The position numbers were made by a program, and so were the translations under genes. Below are positions 1 to 8,327 of a stretch of DNA of 39,380 nt, one piece after another. Source of the DNA: Dehalococcoidia bacterium (GTDB lineage Bacteria; Chloroflexota; Dehalococcoidia; GIF9; AB-539-J10); NCBI GenBank assembly GCA_030611085.1, contig JAUWQI010000011.1:1-39380 (forward strand), given 5' to 3'. The first letter of the stretch is position 1; each line of letters opens with the position of its first letter. Under the pieces are notes generated by a model. It was not told the DNA's origin, ran no database searches, and saw nothing but the letters and a program-made list of their open reading frames with translations.

Positions 1-2
1 TG

Positions 3-227
3 GATAAATTAGTTCCCGGTGTTGCTTCCCCCCATACTCTACTTTAAGGAACGGATGTTAAATTTTACTCCAGTCACCTAAAGTTGACCCCTTGCCTGGA
101 GACCGAGATTGGCAATATGTTTGCTGCCGGTGATGGCGCCGGTATAAGCCGCGGCCTGGTTCAGGCTTCAGCCTCAGGCATAGTGGCAGCTAGAGAAATA
201 TTAAAACGGTCAGGCAAAAACCTTTAG
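3..227 (+). pseudogene. 3' end of an FAD-dependent dehydrogenase, with an in-frame stop
   Basis: One reading frame (codons starting at position 3) runs to a TAG at 225-227 and gives a typical C-terminus of the uncharacterised FAD-dependent dehydrogenases (COG2509-like). It has the FAD-contacting stretch AAGDGAGISRGLVQASASG and a preceding LKLTPCLETEIGNMF segment. The frame is broken once, by TAA at 45-47, where family members usually have a Tyr codon (context HTLL-stop-GTDVKFYSS). The sequence on both sides stays in the same frame and keeps family character, so a single T-A-Y to TAA substitution or a base-call error explains it. The 5' part lies outside the window. The family call rests on the GDGAG motif and remembered consensus. 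Confidence 0.6.
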
Positions 228-253
228 TCCTGAGCGAAGCGAAGGATCCCAAA

Positions 254-499
254 ATGAAATCCCTCATGTTTTTCGGCATTGATTTAACCTCAAGTTAAAC
301 TAAGCCCAGTGCCTGTTTAGGTTTAAATAGCAAACTGCAACTTGTCTATCTTGGCTTTCTTTCCCCTGATAGCGATATTATTGCTCTCATAAATCTTTAT
401 TCGTCTCAGGTAATAGCCATCGATGCCCCGCTGAGTTTGCCTCAGGAATTATACTGTCTTTCTCTATCGCCAAAATATGGTGGATGCTCTGGGCAATAG
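254..499 (+). pseudogene. DUF429-like gene remnant (RNase H-fold predicted nuclease)
   Basis: An ATG at 254 opens a frame reading MKSLMFFGIDLTSS, then TAA at 296-298, then TKPSACLGL and, further on, VIAIDAPLSLPQE, before a TAG at 497-499. The GIDLTSS...KPSAC pair and the AIDAPLSLP motif are characteristic of DUF429 proteins, which are usually over 200 residues long. Only about 80 codons are present and the C-terminal two thirds is missing, so this is a truncated gene with an additional internal stop. It directly follows another gene with an internal TAA. A short copy of the dispersed GAGCGAAGCGAAGGATC palindrome arm lies between the two, at about 230-248. Confidence 0.6.
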
Positions 500-526
500 T
501 GGAGAAGGGTTAATTTTCATCCCACT

Positions 527-555
527 TTGACTTCCATCTCTCTCCTTGCTAAGCT
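527..555 (+). promoter_or_regulatory. Sigma70-like promoter for cobO, leaderless geometry
   Basis: TTGACT (527-532), 17-bp spacer, TAAGCT (550-555). The predicted +1 falls on the GTG start codon at 562. The -10 box keeps only the key T1, A2 and T6 positions, so the call is moderate. No Shine-Dalgarno sequence precedes the GTG, which fits a leaderless message. Confidence 0.45.
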
Positions 556-561
556 AAGTGG

Positions 562-1086
562 GTGTTATCTAAAGGCTTGGTGGAAGTCTTCACCGGCGAT
601 GGCAAAGGGAAAACATCGGCTGCCTTAGGGGTAGCGCTCAGAGCTTTAGGACATGGCTTAAGGGTGTTCATTGTTTATTTTATGAAAGGCGATTTCCCCT
701 ATGGAGAACAAAAGATTTTATCTCAATTACAAAATGTGACATTTGCCAAATTTGGACAGTTGAGCTTTGTTAATCCGAATAATGTAAAAGAGGAGGAAAG
801 AAATGAGGCGAAAAAAGCCTTAGACACAGCCAGGAAGGCGATGCTAAGCAATGATTATGATGTGGTAATCCTCGATGAAATCAATGTAGCTGCAGCATGG
901 AAGCTCATTGACCTCAGTGAGGTAATAAAGCTAATACAGGAAAAGCCGGAAAAGGTAGAGCTCATCCTCACCGGGCGCTATGCTGACGATAAGTTCATCG
1001 AGCTAGCCGACCTGGTAACCAATATGACCAAGGTGAAGCATCCTTATGACAAGGGAATATTGTCGCGTGAGGGCATTGATTATTAA
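562..1086 (+). CDS. cobO: Cob(I)yrinic acid a,c-diamide / corrinoid adenosyltransferase
   Basis: ATP:co(I)rrinoid adenosyltransferase of the CobO/BtuR/CobP family, which transfers the 5'-deoxyadenosyl group of ATP to reduced corrinoid to make or salvage adenosylcobamides in the cytoplasm. At 174 aa it is normal for the family. The N-terminus has the family P-loop GDGKGKTSAALG (Gly12 onward), and a VVILDEINVAAAW segment near residue 105 gives the Walker-B-like acidic pair. The start is GTG at 562; no in-frame ATG lies before the P-loop. There is no Shine-Dalgarno, but a promoter 7 bp upstream predicts a leaderless message. The next gene starts 15 bp downstream with its own strong ribosome site, so the two are probably cotranscribed, although their functions are unrelated. 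Confidence 0.92.
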   Translation: MLSKGLVEVFTGDGKGKTSAALGVALRALGHGLRVFIVYFMKGDFPYGEQKILSQLQNVTFAKFGQLSFVNPNNVKEEERNEAKKALDTARKAMLSNDYDVVILDEINVAAAWKLIDLSEVIKLIQEKPEKVELILTGRYADDKFIELADLVTNMTKVKHPYDKGILSREGIDY

Positions 1087-1101
1087 ATAAAGGAGGGCGT
1101 A

Positions 1102-2202
1102 ATGGAATTAACTTTAAGTGTTATCAAAGCGGATGTCGGTGGCTATGTGGGACATTCCTCTAGCCACCCAGATGTGTTAAGGAAGGCTGAAGAAAAACTG
1201 GCACAGGCTAAAGGGCAGGGCTTGCTCATTGATTACCATGTTACTAGGTGTGGTGATGACCTCCAGTTGATAATGACTCATCAGCAAGGTGAGGATAATG
1301 AGCAAATCCATAAGTTAGCCTGGGATACCTTCTTGGAATGCACCGAGGTTGCCAAAAGCCTGAAGCTGCATGGTGCGGGGCAGGACCTTCTGTCTGATGC
1401 TTTCTCCGGCAATATTCGGGGAATGGGACCCGGTGTGGCTGAGATGAAATTTACCGAGCGCCAGGCTGAGACTATAATCATATTTATGGCGGATAAAACG
1501 GCCTCTGGCGCCTGGAACTTGCCACTATATAAAATATTTGCCGACCCCTTCAACACTATCGGATTGGTAATTGCTTCCAATATGCATTCCGGCTTTACAT
1601 TCGAAATCCACGATGTCAAGGAGCACCAAAAAATCAGCCTTAACTCCCCTGAGGAAATCTACGATATGTTAGTTTTCCTTGGAGCTCCAGGTCGCTATGC
1701 CATTAAAGCGGTGTGCCATAAAGAGAGTGGAGAAATCGCTGCAATTTCCTCTACTCAGAGATTATCTCTCATGGCGGGTAGATATGTAGGTAAAGATGAC
1801 CCTGTCTGCATCGTTCGCTCCCAGGGGAAATTCCCTGCCGTGGGTGAAATACTGGAACCATTTGCCTCTCCTTTCATAGTGGAGGGTTGGATGAGAGGTT
1901 CTCATCATGGTCCCCTGATGCCGGTAGCTGTCAATGAAAGTAATTCTTCCCGCTTTGATGGTCCACCCAGAGTTATAGCCGCAGGTTTCCAACTTGCTAA
2001 TGGCAAGCTCATTGGGCCTCGCGACCTCTTTGATGACCCTGCTTTTGATGAAGCTCGCCGTCAAACAAATATTATGGCTGATTTCCTGCGTCGCATGGGT
2101 CCTTTCGAACCTCATCGACTGCCACTGGAGGAAATGGAATATACCACCATGCCTGAGGTGATGAAAAAGCTAGCATCAAGATTTCAACCACTTGACAAGT
2201 AA
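1102..2202 (+). CDS. fbp: Fructose-1,6-bisphosphate aldolase/phosphatase (archaeal type, class V)
   Basis: Bifunctional gluconeogenic enzyme that condenses dihydroxyacetone phosphate with glyceraldehyde 3-phosphate and then dephosphorylates the product to fructose 6-phosphate. The 366 residues begin with the Mg-binding segment SVIKADVGGYVGHSSSHPD (Asp11, His18). They also contain GDDLQLIMTH (Asp52/Asp53) and the YVGK motif at Tyr228-Lys231, matching the Tyr and Schiff-base Lys of the characterised archaeal enzymes. A strong site (AAGGAGGG) precedes the ATG. The family is typical of archaea and a few deep-branching bacteria including Chloroflexota, and supports an autotrophic or acetate-assimilating, gluconeogenic metabolism. 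The apgM gene at 19 kb is a second archaeal-type enzyme of the same pathway. Confidence 0.95.
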   Translation: MELTLSVIKADVGGYVGHSSSHPDVLRKAEEKLAQAKGQGLLIDYHVTRCGDDLQLIMTHQQGEDNEQIHKLAWDTFLECTEVAKSLKLHGAGQDLLSDAFSGNIRGMGPGVAEMKFTERQAETIIIFMADKTASGAWNLPLYKIFADPFNTIGLVIASNMHSGFTFEIHDVKEHQKISLNSPEEIYDMLVFLGAPGRYAIKAVCHKESGEIAAISSTQRLSLMAGRYVGKDDPVCIVRSQGKFPAVGEILEPFASPFIVEGWMRGSHHGPLMPVAVNESNSSRFDGPPRVIAAGFQLANGKLIGPRDLFDDPAFDEARRQTNIMADFLRRMGPFEPHRLPLEEMEYTTMPEVMKKLASRFQPLDK

Positions 2203-2203
2203 A

Positions 2204-2812
2204 ATGCCTGAGCTTCTCCTTGCTAGCACTAATTTGGGGAAAATTGAAGAATATCGCCTTCTCCTTGGCAATCTGGGCTGTAAAATAACTACATTAGCTG
2301 AGAAAGGGATAGCCAAAGTTGTCGCCGAGTCGGGGAGTAGCTATGAAGAAAATGCTCGTCTAAAAGCTACTACTTATGCCGAATTAAGCCAACTCGCCAC
2401 TCTTGCCGATGACTCAGGTCTTGAGGTAGATGCCTTAAGCGGTGAGCTAGGAATCCACTCAGCTCGCTTTGGTGGTAAAAATGCTACGGACGCGGATAAG
2501 GTAAAAATTCTCTTAGCCAAATTAGCCAGCGTTCCCTGGGAGAAACGAACTGCTCACTTTAGGTGCGTTATTGCCATAGTTACTCCAGAAGGAGGAATAG
2601 AATTATGCCATGGCGAGTGTAGTGGCATAATTGCCTTTGAGGCAAAAGAGGGAAATGGCTTTGGCTATGACCCTGTCTTTTACCTTCCTGAGATGGGTAA
2701 AACCATGGCTGAGCTCCCTCTAGAGATAAAAAATCAAATCAGCCACCGCGGTCAAGCTGCTCAGAGAGCACGGCAAGTGCTACAGCGACTTTATCTCTCT
2801 AGACTCGATTAG
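2204..2812 (+). CDS. rdgB: XTP/dITP diphosphatase (RdgB/HAM1)
   Basis: House-cleaning pyrophosphatase that hydrolyses non-canonical purine triphosphates (XTP, dITP, ITP) to monophosphates. Family landmarks are all present: LLLASTNLGKIEEY at the N-terminus, the catalytic ADDSGLEVDAL segment, GFGYDPVFYLPEMGKTMAEL near residue 155, and KNQISHRGQAAQ near the end. The open frame could start at a TTG (2192) that overlaps the preceding gene. ATG 2204 begins one base after the FBP aldolase/phosphatase stop, and MPELLLAST is the usual start of the family, so it is preferred. There is no clear ribosome site; translational coupling to the upstream gene is likely. Confidence 0.93.
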   Translation: MPELLLASTNLGKIEEYRLLLGNLGCKITTLAEKGIAKVVAESGSSYEENARLKATTYAELSQLATLADDSGLEVDALSGELGIHSARFGGKNATDADKVKILLAKLASVPWEKRTAHFRCVIAIVTPEGGIELCHGECSGIIAFEAKEGNGFGYDPVFYLPEMGKTMAELPLEIKNQISHRGQAAQRARQVLQRLYLSRLD

Positions 2813-2961
2813 TAATCCTACTTGTCATTCCTCCTCCAAATTAAAGAGCTTTGACCTAAATATATCCCCGTAATAGAATGTACCTAAAAGTTTCGGCTTT
2901 TGGGACTACCTTACTGACTTTAACTTGTTTTAAAGTATTAGTGTTACCCTCGAAGGGAAAA

Positions 2962-3702
2962 ATGGAAGGCAAGATATCACCAAAGTATTATGTTGGTTGT
3001 AGTGGCTGGCATTATGACCATTGGCGTGGCCTTTATTATCCTGAAGGGTTACCCAAGTCCAAATGGTTGCAGTTTTATGCCAGGCAATTTACTACTGTAG
3101 AGCTTAACAATAGTTTTTATCGCTTGCCTTCCGAGAAGGCTGTTACCACATGGCGGGAGTTGGCGCCTGACAACTTCGTTTTTGCTGTTAAGGTGAGCCG
3201 CTTTATTACTCACATAAAGAGGCTAAGAAATTTGGGCTCAGCAGTGGAAAACTTTCTATCTCGGGCTCGCTTGCTGGGAAAGAAGCTAGGTCCCCTTTTA
3301 TATCAACTGCCACCTAATATGAAACGCAATGATGAAGTACTGGAAAATTTCTTATCCTCACTGCCTCAAAAATATCAGTATGTATTTGAATTTCGCCATG
3401 AATCCTGGATAGATGATGCTGTGTTCGATATCCTGCGAAGATATAACGCTGGTTTATGTATTTTCGATATGCCTGGCTTTACCTGCCCTCTTGTAGCCAC
3501 TAGTGATTTTGCCTACATCCGTTTTCATGGTAGTGGGAGCCTATATTCAAGCTGTTATTCTGATGAGGAACTTTCCCACTGGACTAAGAGAATTGCTCGC
3601 TTAGGTCAAGACATTAAAGTTGTTTATATCTACTTCAATAATGATGCTGAGGCGTTTGCGGTTAAGAATGCCATAACATTAGAAAAGTTCCTCGCTCCCT
3701 AA
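2962..3702 (+). CDS. DUF72 family protein (YecE-like)
   Basis: DUF72/YecE-family protein with a TIM-barrel-like fold; the molecular function of this family is not settled. Motifs seen: VGCSGWHYDHWRGLYYPEGL at the N-terminus, TVELNNSFYRLPSE, VFEFRHESW and FAYIRFHGSG, spaced as in the family. The frame is open from 2878, but the 28 extra residues before ATG 2962 are not family-like, and AAGGG sits about 5 bp before 2962, so the shorter 246-aa product is preferred. It follows rdgB after about 150 bp with no evident shared role. Confidence 0.85.
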   Translation: MEGKISPKYYVGCSGWHYDHWRGLYYPEGLPKSKWLQFYARQFTTVELNNSFYRLPSEKAVTTWRELAPDNFVFAVKVSRFITHIKRLRNLGSAVENFLSRARLLGKKLGPLLYQLPPNMKRNDEVLENFLSSLPQKYQYVFEFRHESWIDDAVFDILRRYNAGLCIFDMPGFTCPLVATSDFAYIRFHGSGSLYSSCYSDEELSHWTKRIARLGQDIKVVYIYFNNDAEAFAVKNAITLEKFLAP

Positions 3703-3858
3703 GGGTCAATAAATTAAAAACGGATACATGCCTGATTACCTGCGTTCCATTACCCTAAAAATGCCAAATTATTACAGATTATGAAAGGAGCACTGGAAAT
3801 GCAGCAATGTCTTATCCACTACGAGCTATGTTGATAGTCACCATCTGATAGCTTTCAA

Positions 3859-5280
3859 CTATTGTCGCTCTCTCATTTCATAATATTGAACAAACTTACT
3901 TATAGCTCGAGAGGCTCTATTGAATGAAGGAAACACCGGTATGCCAGCCGCAAGGCACCTCTTTTCTGCACTAAAAGCGCGGCGTGCTGCCTCAGGTTCT
4001 CCACAATGGCGTAATATTAAAGCTATAGGCTTAGTCACACTCCTTTTGGCCTCGATAAGGGAATCAATTTGCTTGTCTAACACTTCACTGGTACCACGGT
4101 ACAAACCAAAAGCCACTCCAATGTGAATAAGGCTAAAATCAATACCATCATAGTTAGCAACAATCTCAAGGACTTTGGGCAGAATATGGAGATCCAACAC
4201 CGATGTGGCAAGGTCAACAGGGTTACATACACTAGTCCCAGGATCAAATCCCTCGGGGATAATCTTCCTTAACTCTCTTCTTACTTCTGAAGGAAGTGAA
4301 GGAAGGGTTAACCCTTCCTTTTCACAGTTATCAGTAATCAAGACACTACGACCACCACTGCCTCCAACGATTCCCATTCTTTTTCCTCGGCAGGGCTTCC
4401 AATGTTGGAATAATAAAGTCAAGTCGACTAGCTCTTCCAAATCATAGACTTGCATTATCCCTAATTGGCAGAGGAGAGAACTCCAAATAGTGTTACTTCC
4501 AGCTAATGCTCCAGTGTGTGAGGCCACCGCTCTAATCCCAGCTTCGGTTGTCCCCCCCTTGAGCATAATCACTGGCTTAATTTCAGATGCCTCCTTTAGT
4601 GCATTAATAAAACGTCTTCCATCTTTCGTTCCCTCAACATAACCAAGAACAATCTTAGTTTGTGGGTCGTGGGCGAAATATTCCATAAAATCGGCTTCAT
4701 TGAGGTCACAAGCATTCCCGAAGCTCACAACCTTACTAAAGCGAATGTCTTTTGCATCCGCGAGCTGGACTCCCTCCATCGAATTTCCCCCGCTCTGGCA
4801 AAGAAAACCAACACAGCCACTCTCTTTAGGAAAAGCATCATCAAAGGAAATTCCTGAGCTAGGGCAATATATTCCCATACAATTAGGGCCGATAACCCGC
4901 ACACCTCCTTGGCGTGCAATTTCTGTGATTTCCTTCTCCAAGCGAATCCCCTCCTCTTTCCCCATTTCGCTAAAGCCAGAGGTGAAAAGCTGAATTACCT
5001 TCACCTTTTTGGCAGCACACTCCCTCATAAGTTGAGGAGTGAGAGCAGCCCTAATGGCGCAGATAACATGATCTACATGCCCAGGAACGTCCAAGATGCT
5101 AGGATATACCCTTAAGCCTGATATTTCACTGGCTCTGCGGTGAATAGGATATACCCTTCCTTCGTAGCCGAATTGTATCAGTGAATTTAGGAATTTGGCG
5201 GTAACAAAGCTAGAGGAATCAGGTAAGGCCCCCACTACAGCTATGGAACTAGGATGGAAAATATATTCTAGGTCTGGCAT
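3859..5280 (-). CDS. ADP-forming acyl-CoA synthetase, alpha-type subunit (CoA-binding and ligase domains)
   Basis: Resembles the alpha subunit of nucleoside-diphosphate-forming acetyl/acyl-CoA synthetases (succinyl-CoA synthetase superfamily). Seen in the 473 residues: an N-terminal CoA-binding Rossmann domain (SSIAVVGALPDSS near residue 11), GPNCMGIY at 131-138, LCQSGGNS near 160, and SHTGALAGS around His255. That His matches the phosphorylated histidine of the family. There is no ATP-grasp domain, so a separate beta subunit would be needed; none is in this window. AGGAG lies 8 bp before the ATG. Such enzymes can make ATP from acyl-CoA, or activate acids. Substrate cannot be told. Confidence 0.8.
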   Translation of the reverse strand: MPDLEYIFHPSSIAVVGALPDSSSFVTAKFLNSLIQFGYEGRVYPIHRRASEISGLRVYPSILDVPGHVDHVICAIRAALTPQLMRECAAKKVKVIQLFTSGFSEMGKEEGIRLEKEITEIARQGGVRVIGPNCMGIYCPSSGISFDDAFPKESGCVGFLCQSGGNSMEGVQLADAKDIRFSKVVSFGNACDLNEADFMEYFAHDPQTKIVLGYVEGTKDGRRFINALKEASEIKPVIMLKGGTTEAGIRAVASHTGALAGSNTIWSSLLCQLGIMQVYDLEELVDLTLLFQHWKPCRGKRMGIVGGSGGRSVLITDNCEKEGLTLPSLPSEVRRELRKIIPEGFDPGTSVCNPVDLATSVLDLHILPKVLEIVANYDGIDFSLIHIGVAFGLYRGTSEVLDKQIDSLIEAKRSVTKPIALILRHCGEPEAARRAFSAEKRCLAAGIPVFPSFNRASRAISKFVQYYEMRERQ

Positions 5281-5330
5281 TTTTAGCTCCTCGGTTGAAA
5301 ACTAAGAGTAAGCAAGAATGGTCTCCTCCT

Positions 5331-7145
5331 TTACAGGTATTCCTTAACCTTCTTTGCCAAGGCTAAAGTCATGCCTTCTGTTTGGCCCAGTTCCTCCTGT
5401 GAAGCTTCTTTAATGACTTCAATTGAGCTAAATCTCTTCAGTAATGCCTTCTTTCGCTTTGGACCAATGACGGGAACGCCATCCAATGCAGAGGCAGTAC
5501 TTTCCTTATGGCGTAACTTTTGATGGTAGCTAATAGCGAAGCGGTGCGCTTCATCCCGTGCTCTTTGAAGTAGATGAAGAGCGGGGGAATCCTTGGGTAT
5601 AGCAATTGGCTTGGGCTCGCCAGGCATGAAGACATCCTCATTTCCTTTAGCCAAGCTAGCCATGGGAATAGAGTTTACCCCCAACTCGCGCCTTACTTTT
5701 AAAGCGGCATTAAGCTGCCCCCTGCCACCATCAATGAGGACAAGGTCAGGAATGATTACCCAAGTGCTTTCACCAGCCATGCCTCTTTTGAAACGGCGCC
5801 TCAATGTCTCTTGAATCATAGCATAATCATTGGCGCCGTCTACCATTTTGATGCGAAAACGCCGATAATGAGCTGGCTTAGGCAAGCCCTTTTCCAAAAC
5901 AACCATACTGCCCACGGCCAAAGCACCCTGAATATCAGAAATATCATAGCACTCTATTCTTAGCGGTAGCCGAGGGAGCTTAAGTCTATCTTTTAGCTCT
6001 CGCAAACTAGTAGTTATGGCCTGCGGATTTATTTCCTTAGCTTGAGCTAACTGCAAGCCTTTATCAGCATTTTCAGCTACTATGTCTACTAGCTGCTTTT
6101 TGCCTCCTTGCTGCGGCACTTGAAGTTTTACCCTACCATCCCTCTGTTCTTTAAGCCACTCACAGAGCACTGACCTCTCATCTACAGGGTATTGAAGCAA
6201 TATTAGTGGTGGTATATATGGGGCTGAGGCATAGTATTGCTTCACAAAACTTGTCATTATGTAGCTGGATTCCTCACCACCACTGCCCTCCATAATAAAA
6301 TGGTCCCGACCAATAAGTTTATTATTGCGAACAAAGAAAACCTCCACATAGGCTTGCCCTTCATTTCGTGCTAGAGCAATGATATCCTGCTCACCTCGTA
6401 AAGTTATGGCGATCTTCTGCCCCTCTAGGACTTTCTCTATTGCCCAAATCTGGTCGCGAAGTGAAGCAGCCTTTTCAAACTGAAGCTGCAGGGTTGATGC
6501 TTTCATCTTATTGCGTAATTCACGAAGAACTAGCTCTTGTTTACCTTCTAAAAACAAAATGGCTTGGTTTATTACCTCCCGATATTCCTGTTTGCTCACA
6601 GCGCCGATGCAGGGCCCGAGACAGCGGTGGATATAATAGTTGAGGCAGGGTCGCTTATCTTTACCATCGATGGATTTGGTACAGGAACGAAAAGGGAAGA
6701 TTTTCTTAATCAGCCTTAGAGTTTTGCGCACTGAGCCAGCACTGGCGAAGGGCCCGAAGTAGCTGGCTCCATCTTTCCGGAAACGGCGAGTGATGTAAAC
6801 ACCAGGCCAATCTTCATCAATGGTTATTTTAAGGTAGGGGAAGGTTTTATTATCTTTAAGCCGCACATTGTATCGGGGGCGATATTTTTTTATCATATTG
6901 CATTCCAGGATAAGCGCCTCTTGTTCGGAGTTGGTAACTATGAATTCGAAATCGCACATCTTCGCCACTAATTGTTGGCTCTTGGTCGACAAGTTAGTAG
7001 GAACACCAAAATAACTCTTTACCCGATTACTCAAATTGGCGGCCTTACCGACATAAATAACCTTGTCTTCCCTATCCTTGAATAGATAAACTCCGGGGCT
7101 TGCTGGCAAAGTCTTTAATTGTTGTTCCAGTCGCGCTGATTCCAC
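5331..7145 (-). CDS. uvrC: Excinuclease ABC subunit C
   Basis: Dual-incision nuclease of nucleotide excision repair. It has an N-terminal GIY-YIG domain (SPGVYLFKD ... KVIYVGKAANLSNRVKSYF), a Cys cluster of the UvrC Fe-S type (C-T-K-S then PCLNYYIHRCLGPC), and a UVR helix pair (LQFEKAASLRDQI). These are followed by the RNase H-like half (IECYDISDIQGALAVGSMVV and LVLIDGGRGQLNAA) and two helix-hairpin-helix motifs at the end (LDGVPVIGPKRKKALLKRF). The frame stays open to an ATG at 7196, but that start overlaps the divergent recombinase frame. GTG 7145 leaves 17 residues before GVY, as usual for UvrC, and lies 3 bp after the predicted +1 of a good promoter, so it is chosen (604 aa). Confidence 0.93.
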   Translation of the reverse strand: MESARLEQQLKTLPASPGVYLFKDREDKVIYVGKAANLSNRVKSYFGVPTNLSTKSQQLVAKMCDFEFIVTNSEQEALILECNMIKKYRPRYNVRLKDNKTFPYLKITIDEDWPGVYITRRFRKDGASYFGPFASAGSVRKTLRLIKKIFPFRSCTKSIDGKDKRPCLNYYIHRCLGPCIGAVSKQEYREVINQAILFLEGKQELVLRELRNKMKASTLQLQFEKAASLRDQIWAIEKVLEGQKIAITLRGEQDIIALARNEGQAYVEVFFVRNNKLIGRDHFIMEGSGGEESSYIMTSFVKQYYASAPYIPPLILLQYPVDERSVLCEWLKEQRDGRVKLQVPQQGGKKQLVDIVAENADKGLQLAQAKEINPQAITTSLRELKDRLKLPRLPLRIECYDISDIQGALAVGSMVVLEKGLPKPAHYRRFRIKMVDGANDYAMIQETLRRRFKRGMAGESTWVIIPDLVLIDGGRGQLNAALKVRRELGVNSIPMASLAKGNEDVFMPGEPKPIAIPKDSPALHLLQRARDEAHRFAISYHQKLRHKESTASALDGVPVIGPKRKKALLKRFSSIEVIKEASQEELGQTEGMTLALAKKVKEYL

Positions 7146-7154
7146 GGTAAATTT

Positions 7155-7183
7155 ATTGTAGCAAGTAACTTGAATAGGGACAA
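7155..7183 (-). promoter_or_regulatory. uvrC promoter with a near-zero leader
   Basis: Minus strand: TTGTCC (7178-7183), 17-bp spacer, TACAAT (7155-7160). The predicted +1 is about 7148, three bases before the GTG at 7145. On the plus strand, TTGAAT (7170-7175), 18 bp and CATTAT (7194-7199) could drive the divergent recombinase gene, with +1 just before ATG 7210; that second promoter is weaker. Confidence 0.5.
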
Positions 7184-7209
7184 AAATGATTCGCATTATG
7201 CTAGAATAT

Positions 7210-8052
7210 ATGCCAATGAAACAAGATATCGCTGCCTTTCTGGAATATCTAGCTAAAGAGAAGGGCTATTCACAGAATACCTTAGCTGCTTACCGCAATG
7301 ATCTAAGCCAAATGGCAGCCTTTTTTGAAGCGGAGAGGATAAAGGGGATAATCAAGTCCTATGATGAGCTTTTGAAAAGTTATTTGCTTAAGCTCAGGGA
7401 GAAGAAATATTCCTTAGCCACTGCGGCTCGCAAAGTAGCCTCAGCGAAATCGTTTTTCAAATTTATGTTTGAATCAGGGAAATTAAGAGAGAACCCAACA
7501 CGGAATTTGCTTTCTCCTCAAGTTAGCAAACATTCACCCAAATTTTTGTCTCAATCTGAGTACCAAAGGTTGCTCGCAGAGCCAGCAAAGTTATCCACTC
7601 CAGAATCTAAAAGAGACGAGGTAATGTTGGAATTACTTTATGCCACTGGCCTACGCGTAAGCGAAATAGTAGCGTTGAATATTAAGGATATTGATTTGGA
7701 GCAAAATTGTGTACATTGTGCTCATAGTAGCTCTAAAAGACGGATTCCTTTTGACCGTCGCTTAAGTCGGTTGTTAAAAAGTTTCCTTGAGAGTGATAGA
7801 CTGGATTTATTATTTTATGAAGGGGAAGAATCGCTATTTCTTAATCGGCGGGGCAAGCGGCTTACTCGGCAAGGATTTTGGCAGATTGTTAAGAACTATG
7901 CCTCTAAAGCAGGTCTTGCTGGTAAAATCACGCCACATACCTTGCGTCATAGCTTCGCCAGGCATGAATTACAAACTGGCGTCGACCTTCATTCCCTCCA
8001 GCAACTTTTAGGGCATGCCTATATTTCCAGCACTAGAGTTTATAAGAGGTAA
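7210..8052 (+). CDS. Tyrosine recombinase, XerC/XerD type, short C-terminus
   Basis: Phage-integrase-fold recombinase, probably for chromosome dimer resolution. The N-terminal SAM-like domain (AFLEYLAKEKGYSQNTLAAY) is followed by a catalytic domain. Counting from ATG 7210, all catalytic residues are present: Arg149 (TGLRVSE), Lys176 (SSSKRR), His243 and Arg246 (HTLRHSF), His269 (LLGHAYISST) and Tyr278 (RVYKR). The protein stops two residues after the Tyr, at 280 aa, whereas XerC/D proteins usually carry another 10-15 residues forming the last helix that docks on the partner subunit. ATGs at 7186, 7198, 7210 and 7216 are possible; the first two overlap the uvrC leader. Neighbouring uvrC is divergent. 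Confidence 0.85.
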   Translation: MPMKQDIAAFLEYLAKEKGYSQNTLAAYRNDLSQMAAFFEAERIKGIIKSYDELLKSYLLKLREKKYSLATAARKVASAKSFFKFMFESGKLRENPTRNLLSPQVSKHSPKFLSQSEYQRLLAEPAKLSTPESKRDEVMLELLYATGLRVSEIVALNIKDIDLEQNCVHCAHSSSKRRIPFDRRLSRLLKSFLESDRLDLLFYEGEESLFLNRRGKRLTRQGFWQIVKNYASKAGLAGKITPHTLRHSFARHELQTGVDLHSLQQLLGHAYISSTRVYKR

Positions 8053-8058
8053 TGGATA

Positions 8059-8301
8059 ATGTCTAAAAAATCACGTCGCACTAAAGCGAAACAGCGTGCT
8101 AGAGTAACAAAGCCAATACAGCCGCTGCATCCGCAACAGCTCAAGCCAGTGGCTGCTAAGCCTCAATCACCAGTTAGAGTATCTCGCGAGGCTCAAGATT
8201 CCGTCAGCCGCTACCAATATGTGATGCCTGAAGTAAAACGCATTGGCATTCTTGCCGGATCCATGATTCTAATCCTCATAGTACTGTCTTTTGTTCTTTA
8301 G
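8059..8301 (+). CDS. Small single-pass membrane protein, unknown function
   Basis: An 80-residue protein. The first 15 residues are very basic (MSKKSRRTKAKQRAR), then comes a Pro/Gln-rich stretch, then a C-terminal hydrophobic helix (IGILAGSMILILIVLSFVL) that should anchor it in the membrane as a tail anchor. It starts 6 bp after the recombinase stop with a weak AGAGG site, and is followed 26 bp later by pcm, so these genes probably share a transcript. I do not recognise a named family. Confidence 0.6.
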   Translation: MSKKSRRTKAKQRARVTKPIQPLHPQQLKPVAAKPQSPVRVSREAQDSVSRYQYVMPEVKRIGILAGSMILILIVLSFVL

Positions 8302-8327
8302 TAAACATTTCCAGTTGATGAATTGTA

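Noticed and set aside
3-499. Alternative genetic code with TAA read as an amino acid
   Set aside because: TAA ends many intact genes of the window (cobO, FBP aldolase/phosphatase, wbpA). Only two already broken genes have internal TAA.
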